Source: Crocinitomicaceae bacterium (GTDB lineage: Bacteria > Bacteroidota > Bacteroidia > Flavobacteriales_D > Crocinitomicaceae). From it: 64,000 bases of DNA. Positions 26,001 through 35,308 of the stretch are shown in pieces; within the stretch, counting starts at the first letter, position 1; each line of letters starts with the position of its first letter. The position numbers and the translations under genes were made by a program. Below the pieces are notes generated by a model that saw only the letters and a program-made list of their open reading frames with translations, did no database searches and was not told the origin of the DNA. The stretch spans positions 434,001 to 498,000 of the forward strand of contig JAGYIR010000011.1 in the NCBI GenBank assembly GCA_018402525.1. The letters are read 5' to 3'.

Positions 26001-26796
26001 AGAATCTTACGCGTACATTCAATCAAAAACTAACGTAAAGCCAACGGTTGGAATCATTTTAGGAACTGGACTTGGTGGATTGGTGAAAGAAATCAATATC
26101 ATTGATGAAATTCCTTACAAAGACATTCCGCACTTTCCGTTATCAACTGTTCAAAGTCACTCTGGGAAACTAATTTTCGGTGAACTAGGTGGAAAACATG
26201 TCGTTGCTATGCAAGGTCGATTCCATTTTTACGAAGGCTATACGATGCAAGAAGTGACGTTCCCTGTTCGTGTTATGAAGTTGATGGGAATTGAACGTTT
26301 GTTTCTTTCCAATGCTTCTGGTGGAGTAAATCCAGATTACGAAGTAGGTGAAATCATGATCATTGACGATCACATCAATCTCTTTCCTGCACATCCACTG
26401 ATTGGAAAAAATTTCGATGATCTAGGTCCTCGCTTTCCTGATATGTCACAACCGTATTGCAAAAAAATGATTGCATTAGCACAAGATATTGCCAAAGAAA
26501 ATAATATCAGAGTCGCACAAGGTGTGTATGCTGGATTAACAGGTCCAACTTTGGAAACTCCTGCAGAATACAAATATGTTCGTGTTATCGGTGCTGATAC
26601 AGTTGGAATGTCAACCGTGCCAGAAGTTATTGTTGCGCGACACATGGATATTCCTTGTTTTGCAATTTCCATCATTACTGACTTAGGTGTTCCTGGGAAA
26701 ATTCAAGAAACAAGCGTGGAAGACGTTATCGAAGTCGCAAACCAGCAAGAACCGAAGATGACCAAAATTATGAAAGAACTTATTTCTCGTGTGTAG
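25984..26796 (+). CDS. Purine-nucleoside phosphorylase
   Basis: This 270-residue enzyme belongs to the trimeric PNP family (PunA/DeoD2-like), which splits purine nucleosides with phosphate. Seen are GIILGTGLGGL at the N-terminus, HSGKLIFGELGGK, QGRFHFYEGY, SNASGGVNPDYEVG, GLTGPTLETPAEYKY and VGMSTVPEVIVARH near the active site. The ATG lies within the 3' end of lpxK and its stop abuts gatB directly, so the three are co-translated. Confidence 0.92.
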   Translation: MLTKFKESYAYIQSKTNVKPTVGIILGTGLGGLVKEINIIDEIPYKDIPHFPLSTVQSHSGKLIFGELGGKHVVAMQGRFHFYEGYTMQEVTFPVRVMKLMGIERLFLSNASGGVNPDYEVGEIMIIDDHINLFPAHPLIGKNFDDLGPRFPDMSQPYCKKMIALAQDIAKENNIRVAQGVYAGLTGPTLETPAEYKYVRVIGADTVGMSTVPEVIVARHMDIPCFAISIITDLGVPGKIQETSVEDVIEVANQQEPKMTKIMKELISRV

Positions 26797-28260
26797 ATGA
26801 TGACTCCAGAAATCAGATCAAAATACGAAGTGGTAATTGGATTGGAGGTCCATGCCCAAATGCTTACGAAAAGTAAAGCGTACTCCTCTGACGTCAATGA
26901 ATTTGGTGCAACGCCGAATACGAACGTGAGTGTTGTGACGCTTGGTCATCCTGGGACATTGCCCAAAATGAATAAAAAAACGATTGAGTTTGCCATCAAA
27001 TTGGGCATTGCTTGTGAATCTGACATTACAGAATACCAACACTTCGATCGCAAAAATTACTTCTACCCTGATTTACCGAAAGGATATCAAATCACGCAGG
27101 ACAAACATCCGATTTGCACCAATGGTAAAATCTACATCAAAGACGATGAAGGTAACGAAAAAGCAATAGGATTGACACGGATCCACATGGAGGAAGATGC
27201 TGGAAAAAGCATACACGACGTTGATATATACGATACTTTGGTGGATTTGAACCGTGCTGGAGTGCCTCTTTTAGAAATCGTTTCTGAACCAGACATTCGC
27301 TCCTCCACAGAAGCATACAACTATGTGACGGAAGTCCGAAAACTAGTACGTTACATCGATATTTGCGATGGAAACATGGAAGAAAGTTCTTTGCGTTGCG
27401 ACGCCAATATTTCAGTGATGTTGAAAGGGGCCAAGGAATTTGGAACGAAGGTCGAAGTGAAGAACATGAACTCCATGCGTAATGTGCAAAAAGCAATTGA
27501 TTTTGAAATCGAGCGCCAGATTCTTGCCATCGAAAATGGAGAAACCATTGTCGCAGAAACTCGATCTTTCGATGCATTGCACGGGACAACGATTTCTATG
27601 CGTTCGAAAGAAGCTGCCAACGATTATCGTTTTTTTCCAGAGCCAGATTTACAGCCTTTGGTGATTGACCAAAAGCAAATTGAGAGCATTAAAAAAGAAA
27701 TGCCTGCTTTACCACGTGAACTTTTTGCTAAATACACGAAAGAATTGAATCTATCTCCTTACGATGCCTACAATTTAACGGACATCAAAGAGATTGCGCT
27801 TTATTTTGAAGAAGTAATTCAACATACCTCCAATTACAAAGCTGCGGCGAATTGGATGATGGGAGATGTTAAATCCTACTTAAATCACCACGGAATTGAA
27901 ATTGAACAATTCCCTTTGAAACCAGCAAAAATTGCCGACTTGATTGAAGTCATTGCTTCAGGGAAAATTTCCTCTTCGATTGCTTCTCAGAAGGTGTTTC
28001 CAGAAATGCTTCAACATCCTGAGCTTTCAGCTATTCAAATCGCAGAGGCGAACAATTTGATTCAAGACTCCAACGAAGATTCGATTTTAACATTTATTGA
28101 GGACGTGATAAAGCAACATCCAGCCGAGGTTGAACGTTATAAGAACGGAGAAAAACAATTGGTCGGATTTTTCATGGGACAATTGATGAAAATCTCTCAA
28201 GGAAAAGCAGATCCCAAGGCAGCAAATCAATTGATGCGTCAAACGTTAGAAAAACTATGA
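26797..28260 (+). CDS. gatB: Asp-tRNA(Asn)/Glu-tRNA(Gln) amidotransferase subunit B
   Basis: GatB is the kinase and tRNA-binding subunit of GatCAB, which amidates misacylated Glu-tRNA(Gln) or Asp-tRNA(Asn). The 487-residue protein has the hallmark YEVVIGLEVHAQM, LGHPGTLPKMN, DLPKGYQITQ, RIHMEEDAGKS, SSLRCDANIS and a C-terminal helical YqeY-like tail. ATGATG begins immediately after the PNP stop; the second ATG is also possible. gatA and gatC are not in the window. Confidence 0.95.
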   Translation: MMTPEIRSKYEVVIGLEVHAQMLTKSKAYSSDVNEFGATPNTNVSVVTLGHPGTLPKMNKKTIEFAIKLGIACESDITEYQHFDRKNYFYPDLPKGYQITQDKHPICTNGKIYIKDDEGNEKAIGLTRIHMEEDAGKSIHDVDIYDTLVDLNRAGVPLLEIVSEPDIRSSTEAYNYVTEVRKLVRYIDICDGNMEESSLRCDANISVMLKGAKEFGTKVEVKNMNSMRNVQKAIDFEIERQILAIENGETIVAETRSFDALHGTTISMRSKEAANDYRFFPEPDLQPLVIDQKQIESIKKEMPALPRELFAKYTKELNLSPYDAYNLTDIKEIALYFEEVIQHTSNYKAAANWMMGDVKSYLNHHGIEIEQFPLKPAKIADLIEVIASGKISSSIASQKVFPEMLQHPELSAIQIAEANNLIQDSNEDSILTFIEDVIKQHPAEVERYKNGEKQLVGFFMGQLMKISQGKADPKAANQLMRQTLEKL

Positions 28261-29432
28261 AATACTATTTAATCATCTTCTTGCTTCCATTATTGTTATT
28301 AGCGTCTTGTGACGATACAACCACTGATACAGTAGAAGATACAGATGAATTGGAAGATAATTTTGTCATCAATGGAGAAGTTCAAGGTGCACAAAATACG
28401 ACTTTCTACCTCGAAGCGATCAGTCAACAAGGCAATATTGATGTCGCACATGCAAAAGCAGATAGCAAAGGTAAATTCACCATTGTCGGAAACATTCCTG
28501 GTTTTGGATTGTATCAACTTCGTTTAGGAGAATCAAATGATAAAATTATTCCTGTTACTCTTGTTCCAAACGATAAAGTAGAGATATCAGGAAATTTTGC
28601 AACGTTCGAAACAGCGCCAGAAGTGAAAGGTACGAAATGGGCAAAAGTGATGACGGAATACATGAAAGTCTACTCAAAATTCCACATTGAACAATTGGAC
28701 CTCATGCAATTGCGGGGTAAAATTAGTGATGATGAACTTAGCGAACGCTTCATGAAATTAAAAAGTTCAGTCGACGCCTTTGCAATTGAAAACATGGAGA
28801 AAGATCCTGGAAATCCCTTTAACCTTGTTTTATCATCTTCTGCAACACCAGCAATGGGATTTGAAGGTTGGGATCCAAAGAACTTAGATGTACTCAGAAA
28901 AGTATCTGATGCTTATTTAAGTAAGTATCCAGATTCACCGATGGCGACAAATATGTCGAATCAAGTATATCAAATTGAAATTGCTTACAACGATTATAGA
29001 GCCAACAACTCTGGTGAACGTCAAGCTCCAGAAATTGCTCTAAATACGCCGGAAGGAAAAGAATTGCGACTTTCTTCCTTGCGGGGAAAATATGTGCTTA
29101 TCGATTTTTGGGCGGCGTGGTGCGGACCATGTCGAAAGGAAAATCCGAATGTTGTGCGTTTGTACAACAAGTATAAAAACAAAGGGTTTACAATCTTTTC
29201 TGTTTCTTTGGATAACAATGCTGAAGATTGGAAGGCGGCAATTGCAGCCGACGGATTGATTTGGCCAAATCATGTCAGTGACTTGCTTCAATGGAAATCT
29301 CCCATGCCACAATTGTACGGCTTCAGTGGTATTCCTCACACGGTATTGGTCGATCCGGAAGGAAAAATCATGGCAACAGGTTTGCGAGGTAGTACTTTGG
29401 AACAGAAATTGATTGAAATCTTCGAAAAATAA
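28257..29432 (+). CDS. TlpA-like thiol-disulfide lipoprotein with DUF4369 domain
   Basis: This 391-residue lipoprotein (signal MKYYLIIFLLPLLLLASC) has an N-terminal DUF4369 beta domain (about 35-115), a helical linker and a TlpA/ResA thioredoxin domain (about 250-391). The redox pair is Cys289/Cys292 in WAAWCGPCRKEN, with a cis-Pro-containing SGIPHTVLVD. It should reduce or rearrange disulfides in the periplasm, anchored to a membrane. It overlaps gatB by 4 bases and is followed 6 bases later by a paralogue with the same architecture, which suggests tandem duplication. Confidence 0.85.
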   Translation: MKYYLIIFLLPLLLLASCDDTTTDTVEDTDELEDNFVINGEVQGAQNTTFYLEAISQQGNIDVAHAKADSKGKFTIVGNIPGFGLYQLRLGESNDKIIPVTLVPNDKVEISGNFATFETAPEVKGTKWAKVMTEYMKVYSKFHIEQLDLMQLRGKISDDELSERFMKLKSSVDAFAIENMEKDPGNPFNLVLSSSATPAMGFEGWDPKNLDVLRKVSDAYLSKYPDSPMATNMSNQVYQIEIAYNDYRANNSGERQAPEIALNTPEGKELRLSSLRGKYVLIDFWAAWCGPCRKENPNVVRLYNKYKNKGFTIFSVSLDNNAEDWKAAIAADGLIWPNHVSDLLQWKSPMPQLYGFSGIPHTVLVDPEGKIMATGLRGSTLEQKLIEIFEK

Positions 29433-29438
29433 ACAATT

Positions 29439-30545
29439 ATGAGAATTATTACATTCGTTACTTTGGTATGTGTTTCATTATTTACACAAGCACAAATTAA
29501 GGTAAAAGTATCTGGAAACATTTTTAACGCTCCATCAGAAACAGCTATTTTATCCAAGTTTCAAGGACAACAAATCACTGATTTACTAACAGTAAAATTT
29601 CAAAAAGACGGAACTTTTGAGATCAAGGGAGAAGTCCCTCATCCAGATTATTACGTGTTACGCGTTGGTGAAACAAACATCAATCTTATCCTGAAAGAAG
29701 GTGCTGACATTAAGGTCTATGGAGACGGAAAAAACTTAGACGCTTTCGTAAACATTGTAAATTCAGAGGAATCCTCAAACATGTACAAATTTTTACAAAT
29801 GTCGCAAGCATGGCAGAACAAAAGTGATTCTGCTACGGCAGTTATCAAAGTAAATCCTGATAAGGCAGGAGAGGTGACCAACATTATGCGTAGTGAATAT
29901 CAGAAATTTCAGGGAGACCAACGTTCATTTATAGCAACAAACCCCAATTCTCCAGCCTTGATTGCGGTGTTGAGTACGATAGACATCCAAAACGACTTTG
30001 CGAGCTATGAAAATGTCGTAAATCAATTAGTCGCGTCGTTCGGTGAATCTCCAACAATTCAGTCACTACAAAAGAATTTTGAAGCAATCCAGCAGCAACG
30101 TTTTGCGAATGATAAAATGGCACCTGGAAAAGAAGCTCCTGACTTTGAAGAACTCATGGTGGATCAAAAGACGACCATGAAACTTTCTGATTTAAGAGGA
30201 AAAATTGTCTTGTTAGATTTTTGGGCTTCATGGTGTGGACCTTGTCGTAGGGAAAATCCACATGTGGTTGAATTGTACGAAAAGTACAAAGACAAAGGAT
30301 TTACAGTAATGAGTGTTTCACTTGACAAAAGTTATGACAATTGGGTAGCAGCCATAGAAAAAGACAATCTTTCTTGGCCTTACCATGTTAGCGATCTGCA
30401 ACAGTGGTCGAGTAAAGTAGGTCGTTTGTACGGCGTTTCAGGAATTCCATTCACAGTCTTGATTGATCAAGAGGGCAAGATTATTAAAACAAAATTAAGA
30501 GGGGCTGAACTTACAGCTGAACTCGAGCGATTATTGGGTAAATAA
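29439..30545 (+). CDS. TlpA-like thiol-disulfide protein, secreted paralogue
   Basis: This 368-residue protein repeats the architecture of its upstream neighbour: DUF4369-type domain (about 22-100), helical linker, thioredoxin domain (about 230-368) with Cys266/Cys269 in WASWCGPCRREN. The C-terminal block (YHVSDLQQW, YGVSGIPFTVLID) aligns closely with the neighbour's. It differs in its signal: a Sec peptide (MRIITFVTLVCVSLFTQA, then Gln) with no lipobox. The pair may therefore work as one membrane-tethered and one soluble partner. Its stop overlaps the lpxH start by one base. Confidence 0.85.
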   Translation: MRIITFVTLVCVSLFTQAQIKVKVSGNIFNAPSETAILSKFQGQQITDLLTVKFQKDGTFEIKGEVPHPDYYVLRVGETNINLILKEGADIKVYGDGKNLDAFVNIVNSEESSNMYKFLQMSQAWQNKSDSATAVIKVNPDKAGEVTNIMRSEYQKFQGDQRSFIATNPNSPALIAVLSTIDIQNDFASYENVVNQLVASFGESPTIQSLQKNFEAIQQQRFANDKMAPGKEAPDFEELMVDQKTTMKLSDLRGKIVLLDFWASWCGPCRRENPHVVELYEKYKDKGFTVMSVSLDKSYDNWVAAIEKDNLSWPYHVSDLQQWSSKVGRLYGVSGIPFTVLIDQEGKIIKTKLRGAELTAELERLLGK

Positions 30546-31300
30546 TGAGTGACAAGCCTGCAAAAAAAATCTACTTCGCTTCAGACTTTCATTTAGGAGC
30601 TCCTGATTATGCTTCAAGTTTAACGCGCGAAAAAAAGATTGTTGCTTGGCTAAACAAAATTGAACCCACGGCAGAAGAAATCTTTCTAGTTGGCGATCTT
30701 TTTGATTTTTGGTTCGAATACAAGCGCGCCATTCCAAGAGGTTTTGCACGGATCCAAGGTAAAATTGCAGAATTGACCGATAAAGGTATTCCTGTTCACG
30801 TGTTTACTGGAAATCACGACATGTGGATCTTTGACTACCTTCCGAAAGAATTAGGTGTACAACTCTACCGAGAACCCATCGAACGTGAGTTTTTTGGAAA
30901 GAGGTATTTCATTGGACATGGCGATGGACTCGGACCTGGCGACAAAGGTTATAAGTTTCTAAAAAAAGTATTTGCGAATAAATTCTGTCAATGGTGTTTC
31001 GCACGACTTCATCCGAATTTTGGAATATGGTTGGCGGATAAATCGTCGAAAACGAGTCGTGCTAAAACTGGCAGTTCTGATGAGAAATTTCTAGGCGATG
31101 AGAATGAGTGGTTGGTGCAATACTGCAAGGAAAAACTAAAGACTAAGCATTACGATTATTTCATTTTTGGTCACCGCCACCTGCCATTGGAGATTAAAGT
31201 CGGTGAGAATTCCACTTATTTCAATTTGGGTGAATGGATCAATTACAACACCTATTTGGAAGTTTCAGAAGACGGTGTGGAATTGAAGACGTATAGTTAA
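30545..31300 (+). CDS. lpxH: UDP-2,3-diacylglucosamine diphosphatase
   Basis: This 251-residue calcineurin-like phosphoesterase should cleave UDP-2,3-diacylglucosamine to lipid X in lipid A synthesis. The metal motifs DFHLGAP, GDLFDFWFE, GNHDMW, GHGDGLGPGD and FGHRHLP are all present in order. FANKFCQWCFARLHP is typical of the Bacteroidota version. The ATG overlaps the previous stop (TAATG). It converges with the next gene, the stop codons overlapping by 4 bases. Confidence 0.88.
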   Translation: MSDKPAKKIYFASDFHLGAPDYASSLTREKKIVAWLNKIEPTAEEIFLVGDLFDFWFEYKRAIPRGFARIQGKIAELTDKGIPVHVFTGNHDMWIFDYLPKELGVQLYREPIEREFFGKRYFIGHGDGLGPGDKGYKFLKKVFANKFCQWCFARLHPNFGIWLADKSSKTSRAKTGSSDEKFLGDENEWLVQYCKEKLKTKHYDYFIFGHRHLPLEIKVGENSTYFNLGEWINYNTYLEVSEDGVELKTYS

Positions 31301-31836
31301 CGATACTCCAATCGCTCTACCGTTGTTACACCATCCAGCGAGTGATACAAAAAACTAATCAAGTGCAGCATTTGATCTCTTCCCTTCCGTTGTCCAATTT
31401 TTGAAGTCACAAATACAGAAAGTGTTAGTAAAATCCCCACAGGAATGGTCCACAACCATAAAGCATCACCTGAGCTTTGATACTTCACAATGCCATAAAT
31501 TCCAGCAAAGGTTGAGGCGAAAAATATCGTTGCGTACAAAAACATGAACATTGCCCACACCGATTGTTTTGGACCGAGTAAACAAAAAACAGTGGTGTAA
31601 TCTGTAAATTCTTCTTTTTCTATGCGCACAGTAAGCTCTGGTGACCAGTAATGTTGAAGCGATTTCGGAAGTCGCAAAAAAACATAACTATTCGATTTTT
31701 CCCCAGACACCCTTGGTTCAGTAGGAATACTCGCTTCGATATGATTCAGCGCCTCTTCCGCATCCAGCTCAATTTTTAATTGAAAACGCGGTCGTATTTC
31801 CCCCAAAATAGAATGATCAAAACGATTAAATGGCAT
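31297..31836 (-). CDS. Membrane protein of unknown function
   Basis: I do not recognise this protein of about 179 residues. Residues 1-95 are soluble and include a strand-rich segment (RPRFQLKIELDAEEALNHIE). Two transmembrane helices follow (about 96-122 and 127-149), then a basic C-terminal tail. An ATG at 31875 would add 13 residues; I prefer 31836 (MPFNRFDHSILG). It faces lpxH convergently and overlaps it by 4 bases. Confidence 0.55.
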   Translation of the reverse strand: MPFNRFDHSILGEIRPRFQLKIELDAEEALNHIEASIPTEPRVSGEKSNSYVFLRLPKSLQHYWSPELTVRIEKEEFTDYTTVFCLLGPKQSVWAMFMFLYATIFFASTFAGIYGIVKYQSSGDALWLWTIPVGILLTLSVFVTSKIGQRKGRDQMLHLISFLYHSLDGVTTVERLEYR

Positions 31837-31920
31837 CGGTCGAATTTTTAGTGTTAAACAAGCGAATTTAAACAATGGAAACTCAAGGATTTATGATATT
31901 TATCAGGTTTTAGATCGTAA

Positions 31921-31981
31921 AATTTAGAGTTTAGGATTTAGAGTTCAGAATGATCCCACTCTAAATTCTACACTCTAAACT
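31921..31981. repeat. Imperfect palindrome of TTTAGAGTTTAG type
   Basis: Arms 31921-31944 and 31958-31981 are complementary at 21 of 24 positions around a 13-base centre. Each arm itself contains two TTTAGAGT words. It lies in the 150-base gap between two divergent genes and is likely an interspersed repeat family member or an RNA hairpin. Confidence 0.7.
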
Positions 31982-32029
31982 CAAAACTTTCAGCTAAATC
32001 TTCTATCTTAGTAACTATAAACAGACATC

Positions 32030-32374
32030 ATGGAAGAGTTTAACACCAACTGGACAAAAGAAGAATTCAAGGCGTATTTGTTAATGCATGCGGCTGAGGC
32101 AGATTATATAAAAACAGAAGAAGAGCGCGCATTTATTCGGACGCTGGTGACAAATGAATCGTATAGTAAGGTGCACAAAGAGCTGCAGGGTGACAATGAT
32201 TATCAGCGCATTCAGAAAATACTTTTCAATCTAGAGAAATTCGATTATTCTAAATCCGATGTACAATCGCTTGTCAAGGATATAAAACGCTTGTTTGACG
32301 CCGATGGTGGTATGGATTTATTGGAAGAAAACATGATGTATGGACTCACTCGCTTGTTTAAAGCGATCGACTAA
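32030..32374 (+). CDS. Small conserved helical protein of unknown function
   Basis: This 114-residue soluble protein is predicted to be mostly helical and is acidic at both ends. It has the look of TerB-like small helical proteins (AYLLMHAAEADYIKTEEERA, then GGMDLLEENMMYGLTRLF), but I cannot assign it. No signal peptide or membrane segment is present. Its stop is 3 bases from the stop of ffh on the other strand. A palindromic repeat lies about 50 bases upstream. Confidence 0.65.
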   Translation: MEEFNTNWTKEEFKAYLLMHAAEADYIKTEEERAFIRTLVTNESYSKVHKELQGDNDYQRIQKILFNLEKFDYSKSDVQSLVKDIKRLFDADGGMDLLEENMMYGLTRLFKAID

Positions 32375-32377
32375 GAT

Positions 32378-33727
32378 TTACATCCCAGGCATTCCACCGC
32401 CCATTCCTTTCATTTGCTTCATCATCTGACGCATCTTGGCAGGATTGCTCATCATTTTCATCATCTTTTTCGTGTCTTCAAATTGTTTCATCAACTTGTT
32501 CACTTCTTGGATGTTTGTTCCACTTCCTTTCGCAATTCTGATTTTTCGTGGACCATTGATTAAGTCTGGATTTTCTCTTTCAGCAGCTGTCATGGAATAA
32601 ATAATCGCTTCAATGTATTTGAATGCATCGTCTTCAATTTCGACATCTTTCAACGCTTTTCCCATTCCAGGCATCATTCCCATCAAGTCTTTCACGTTCC
32701 CCATTTTTTTGACTTGTTGCAATTGCCCCAAGAAATCATTGAAATCGAATTGGTTTTTCTTGATACGTTTTTGAAGCTTACGCGCCTCTTCTTCGTCAAA
32801 TTGTTCTTGGGCACGCTCAACTAAGGAAACGATGTCTCCCTTTCCAAGAATACGGTCTGCCATACGTGCTGGATAGAAAACATCCAAGGCATCCATTTTC
32901 TCTCCTGTACCGACAAATTTAATTGGCTTGTTGACCACCGATTTAATCGACAGAGCAGCTCCACCGCGGGTATCACCGTCTAGTTTTGTAAGTACGACAC
33001 CATCAAAATTGATGCGCTCGTCAAATGCTTTTGCTGTGTTGACCGCATCTTGCCCCGTCATGGCATCTACTACAAATAATGTCTCTGTTGGTTGAATTGC
33101 ATTCTTCACGTCCGCAATCTCATTCATCATTTGCTCATCCACCGCCAAACGACCGGCCGTATCAATAATTACGACGTTAAATCCTTTGCTTTTCGCATAT
33201 TGAACTGCTGCTTGCGCGATTTTAACTGGATTCTTTTCTTCTTTGTTTGAAAAGACTTCGATACCCAGTTGTTCTCCAAGTACATGTAACTGGTCAATCG
33301 CTGCGGGACGGTACACATCACACGCCACCAAAAGTGGATTTTTACCTTTCTTATTCTTGAGGTAACTTCCTAATTTTCCCGAAAAAGTCGTTTTACCAGA
33401 ACCTTGAAGTCCTGACATTAAAATGATTCCAGGATTTCCTTTGATGTTGATGTCAACTTCATTTCCTCCCATCAATTCCACCAATTCTTCATGGCAGATT
33501 TTAATCATCAACTGACCCGGTGAAATCGACGTCAATACATTTTGACCAATGGCTTTTTCTTTAACAGTCGTTGTAAATTCCTTTGCCGTTTTAAAATTGA
33601 CATCGGCATCCAACAGTGCACGTCTTACTTCTTTGAGTGTTTCAGCGACATTGATTTCAGAAATTTGTCCTTGTCCTTTTAAGACTTTAAACGCTCTTTC
33701 AAACTTTTCCGTTAAATTTTCAAACAT
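32378..33727 (-). CDS. ffh: Signal recognition particle protein
   Basis: Ffh binds signal sequences and 4.5S RNA for co-translational membrane targeting. The 449-residue protein has the N domain, a G domain with P-loop GLQGSGKTTFSGKLG (about 107-121), DVYRPAAIDQL, DTAGRLAVD and TKLDGDTRGG. The M domain is methionine-rich and ends in KQMKGMGGGMPGM, with the RNA-binding GSGT near GPRKIRIAKGSGTN. Length is normal. It has a -7 promoter element just upstream. Confidence 0.97.
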   Translation of the reverse strand: MFENLTEKFERAFKVLKGQGQISEINVAETLKEVRRALLDADVNFKTAKEFTTTVKEKAIGQNVLTSISPGQLMIKICHEELVELMGGNEVDINIKGNPGIILMSGLQGSGKTTFSGKLGSYLKNKKGKNPLLVACDVYRPAAIDQLHVLGEQLGIEVFSNKEEKNPVKIAQAAVQYAKSKGFNVVIIDTAGRLAVDEQMMNEIADVKNAIQPTETLFVVDAMTGQDAVNTAKAFDERINFDGVVLTKLDGDTRGGAALSIKSVVNKPIKFVGTGEKMDALDVFYPARMADRILGKGDIVSLVERAQEQFDEEEARKLQKRIKKNQFDFNDFLGQLQQVKKMGNVKDLMGMMPGMGKALKDVEIEDDAFKYIEAIIYSMTAAERENPDLINGPRKIRIAKGSGTNIQEVNKLMKQFEDTKKMMKMMSNPAKMRQMMKQMKGMGGGMPGM

Positions 33728-33748
33728 ATTTATTCAGATTTCGGGATA

Positions 33749-33756
33749 CAAAAGTA
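33749..33756 (-). promoter_or_regulatory. -7 element upstream of ffh
   Basis: The minus strand reads TACTTTTG, a TAnnTTTG match, 22 bases before the ffh ATG. The -33 region is not convincing. Confidence 0.4.
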
Positions 33757-33818
33757 AGAAAACTCGGACGAATTCGGAAGTTTACTGTGCAGTAATCTAC
33801 AGCAATCAGTTCTTTGGT

Positions 33819-35264
33819 TTACTTAGCCGTTGGAAGTCGCTTAATTCCAATGTTGAAATAGCCGAAGAACACCGTCATTACCGGGCTGATTAAGTTGAAG
33901 AAACAGTACATCCAGTATTCACCTGTTGCAACATGCAAAATAGAGGATTGTGCCGCACCACATGTATTCCATGGGAATAAAACAGAAGTCACCGTGCCAG
34001 CATCTTCCAGTGTTCGACTTAAGTTCTCGGGCGCTAAGCCACGTTCTTCGTACGTGTCAGCAAACATTCTCCCAGGAACAACAATTGCTAAGTACTGATC
34101 TGAAGCCGTGGCATTGAAAAAAACGCACGTTCCAGCTGTTGTTGCAATGAGTGAACCTGTTGATTTAGCGATGGAAACCACTGATTTAGTGATTTTCTGA
34201 AGTAATCCACACGCTTCCATAACGCCACCAAACGCCATTGCACAAATGATCAACCAAATCGTGTTCATCATTCCTTCCATTCCTCGCGTAGTCAACAACC
34301 GCTCCATGCTGTTTCCTTCTTCCAATACACTAACACTGCCAAACATAGCATCTACTGAAGCTTTGTAGGAAGCAAAAAGATAATCACCAGTAACGCCTGA
34401 TACTTTTTGAATCAATTCAGGCTGAAAAATAACGGCTACAATTGCTCCCAAAAAAGTACCGATAAGAAGTGCTGGAACTGCACTCACCTTTTTGATGATG
34501 AGAAAAATTACAACAACTGGAACGAGTAAAAGCAAAGGAGAAATATAAAATTCTGTTTCAATCGTGTCTAAAATGTACTGAACATCTGCAGCGTTTGAAT
34601 TGGAAGAAGTTGTAAAACCAAGTATCAAGAAAATGATCAACGCAATGGAAATCGAAGGAATGGTTGTTTTTGACATGTAGCGAATATGCGTAAACAAATC
34701 TGTTCCTGCCATTGCTGGCGCAAGGTTGGTGGTGTCGGAGAGTGGTGACATTTTATCTCCGAAATACGCTCCTGAAATAATTGCTCCTGCGACCAACGGA
34801 AGATGAAACCCAAGGGCCTCACCTACTCCAATCAATGCTAAACCGACCGTCGCAATGGTGCTCCATGAACTTCCTGTCGCTACTGAAACAATGGCGCTGA
34901 CAACACATGCTGCGACCAGAAAAATAGTCGGATTCAAAATCTTTAATCCGTAAAAAATCATTGTAGGAACTACGCCGGAAATCATCCAGGTCCCAGCAAG
35001 AGCACCAATTAACAACAATATCAATATGGCAGGAAGTGCTGACTTAATGCTCTTAACAATTCCCTTTTCGAGTTCTTTCCATTTAAATCCGAGGCTAATT
35101 CCCACCGCGGCGGCCACCGCTGTAGCAATAATTAACGCAATTTGATTAGAACCATAAGTGGCATCCTCGCCATAAATTTTAACATTGAAAACCAACAAAA
35201 TTACAAGAACCACAATGGGTACGAGTGCTAAAATAAATGATGGTTTCTTCGTCAATTTTGTCAT
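33819..35264 (-). CDS. nhaC: NhaC-family Na+/H+ antiporter
   Basis: This 481-residue inner-membrane protein resembles NhaC antiporters. Recognisable stretches are VATGSSWSTIATVGLALIG, AGAIISGAYFGDKMSPLSDT, the TNLAPAMAGTDLFTHIRY loop, and a C-terminal FPWNTCGAAQSSILHVATGEY. About eleven hydrophobic helices are visible. It probably exports Na+ in exchange for H+, possibly with malate/lactate-like variants known in the family. It has its own -7 element and is separated from ffh by 91 bases. Confidence 0.88.
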   Translation of the reverse strand: MTKLTKKPSFILALVPIVVLVILLVFNVKIYGEDATYGSNQIALIIATAVAAAVGISLGFKWKELEKGIVKSIKSALPAILILLLIGALAGTWMISGVVPTMIFYGLKILNPTIFLVAACVVSAIVSVATGSSWSTIATVGLALIGVGEALGFHLPLVAGAIISGAYFGDKMSPLSDTTNLAPAMAGTDLFTHIRYMSKTTIPSISIALIIFLILGFTTSSNSNAADVQYILDTIETEFYISPLLLLVPVVVIFLIIKKVSAVPALLIGTFLGAIVAVIFQPELIQKVSGVTGDYLFASYKASVDAMFGSVSVLEEGNSMERLLTTRGMEGMMNTIWLIICAMAFGGVMEACGLLQKITKSVVSIAKSTGSLIATTAGTCVFFNATASDQYLAIVVPGRMFADTYEERGLAPENLSRTLEDAGTVTSVLFPWNTCGAAQSSILHVATGEYWMYCFFNLISPVMTVFFGYFNIGIKRLPTAK

Positions 35265-35295
35265 ATCGTGGTTGTGTTTCGTAGCCTAAAGAGCT

Positions 35296-35303
35296 CAAAG
35301 TTA
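35296..35303 (-). promoter_or_regulatory. -7 element upstream of nhaC
   Basis: The minus strand reads TAACTTTG (TAnnTTTG), 32 bases before the nhaC ATG and just beyond the stop of the RND gene. Confidence 0.4.
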
Positions 35304-35308
35304 AAAAA

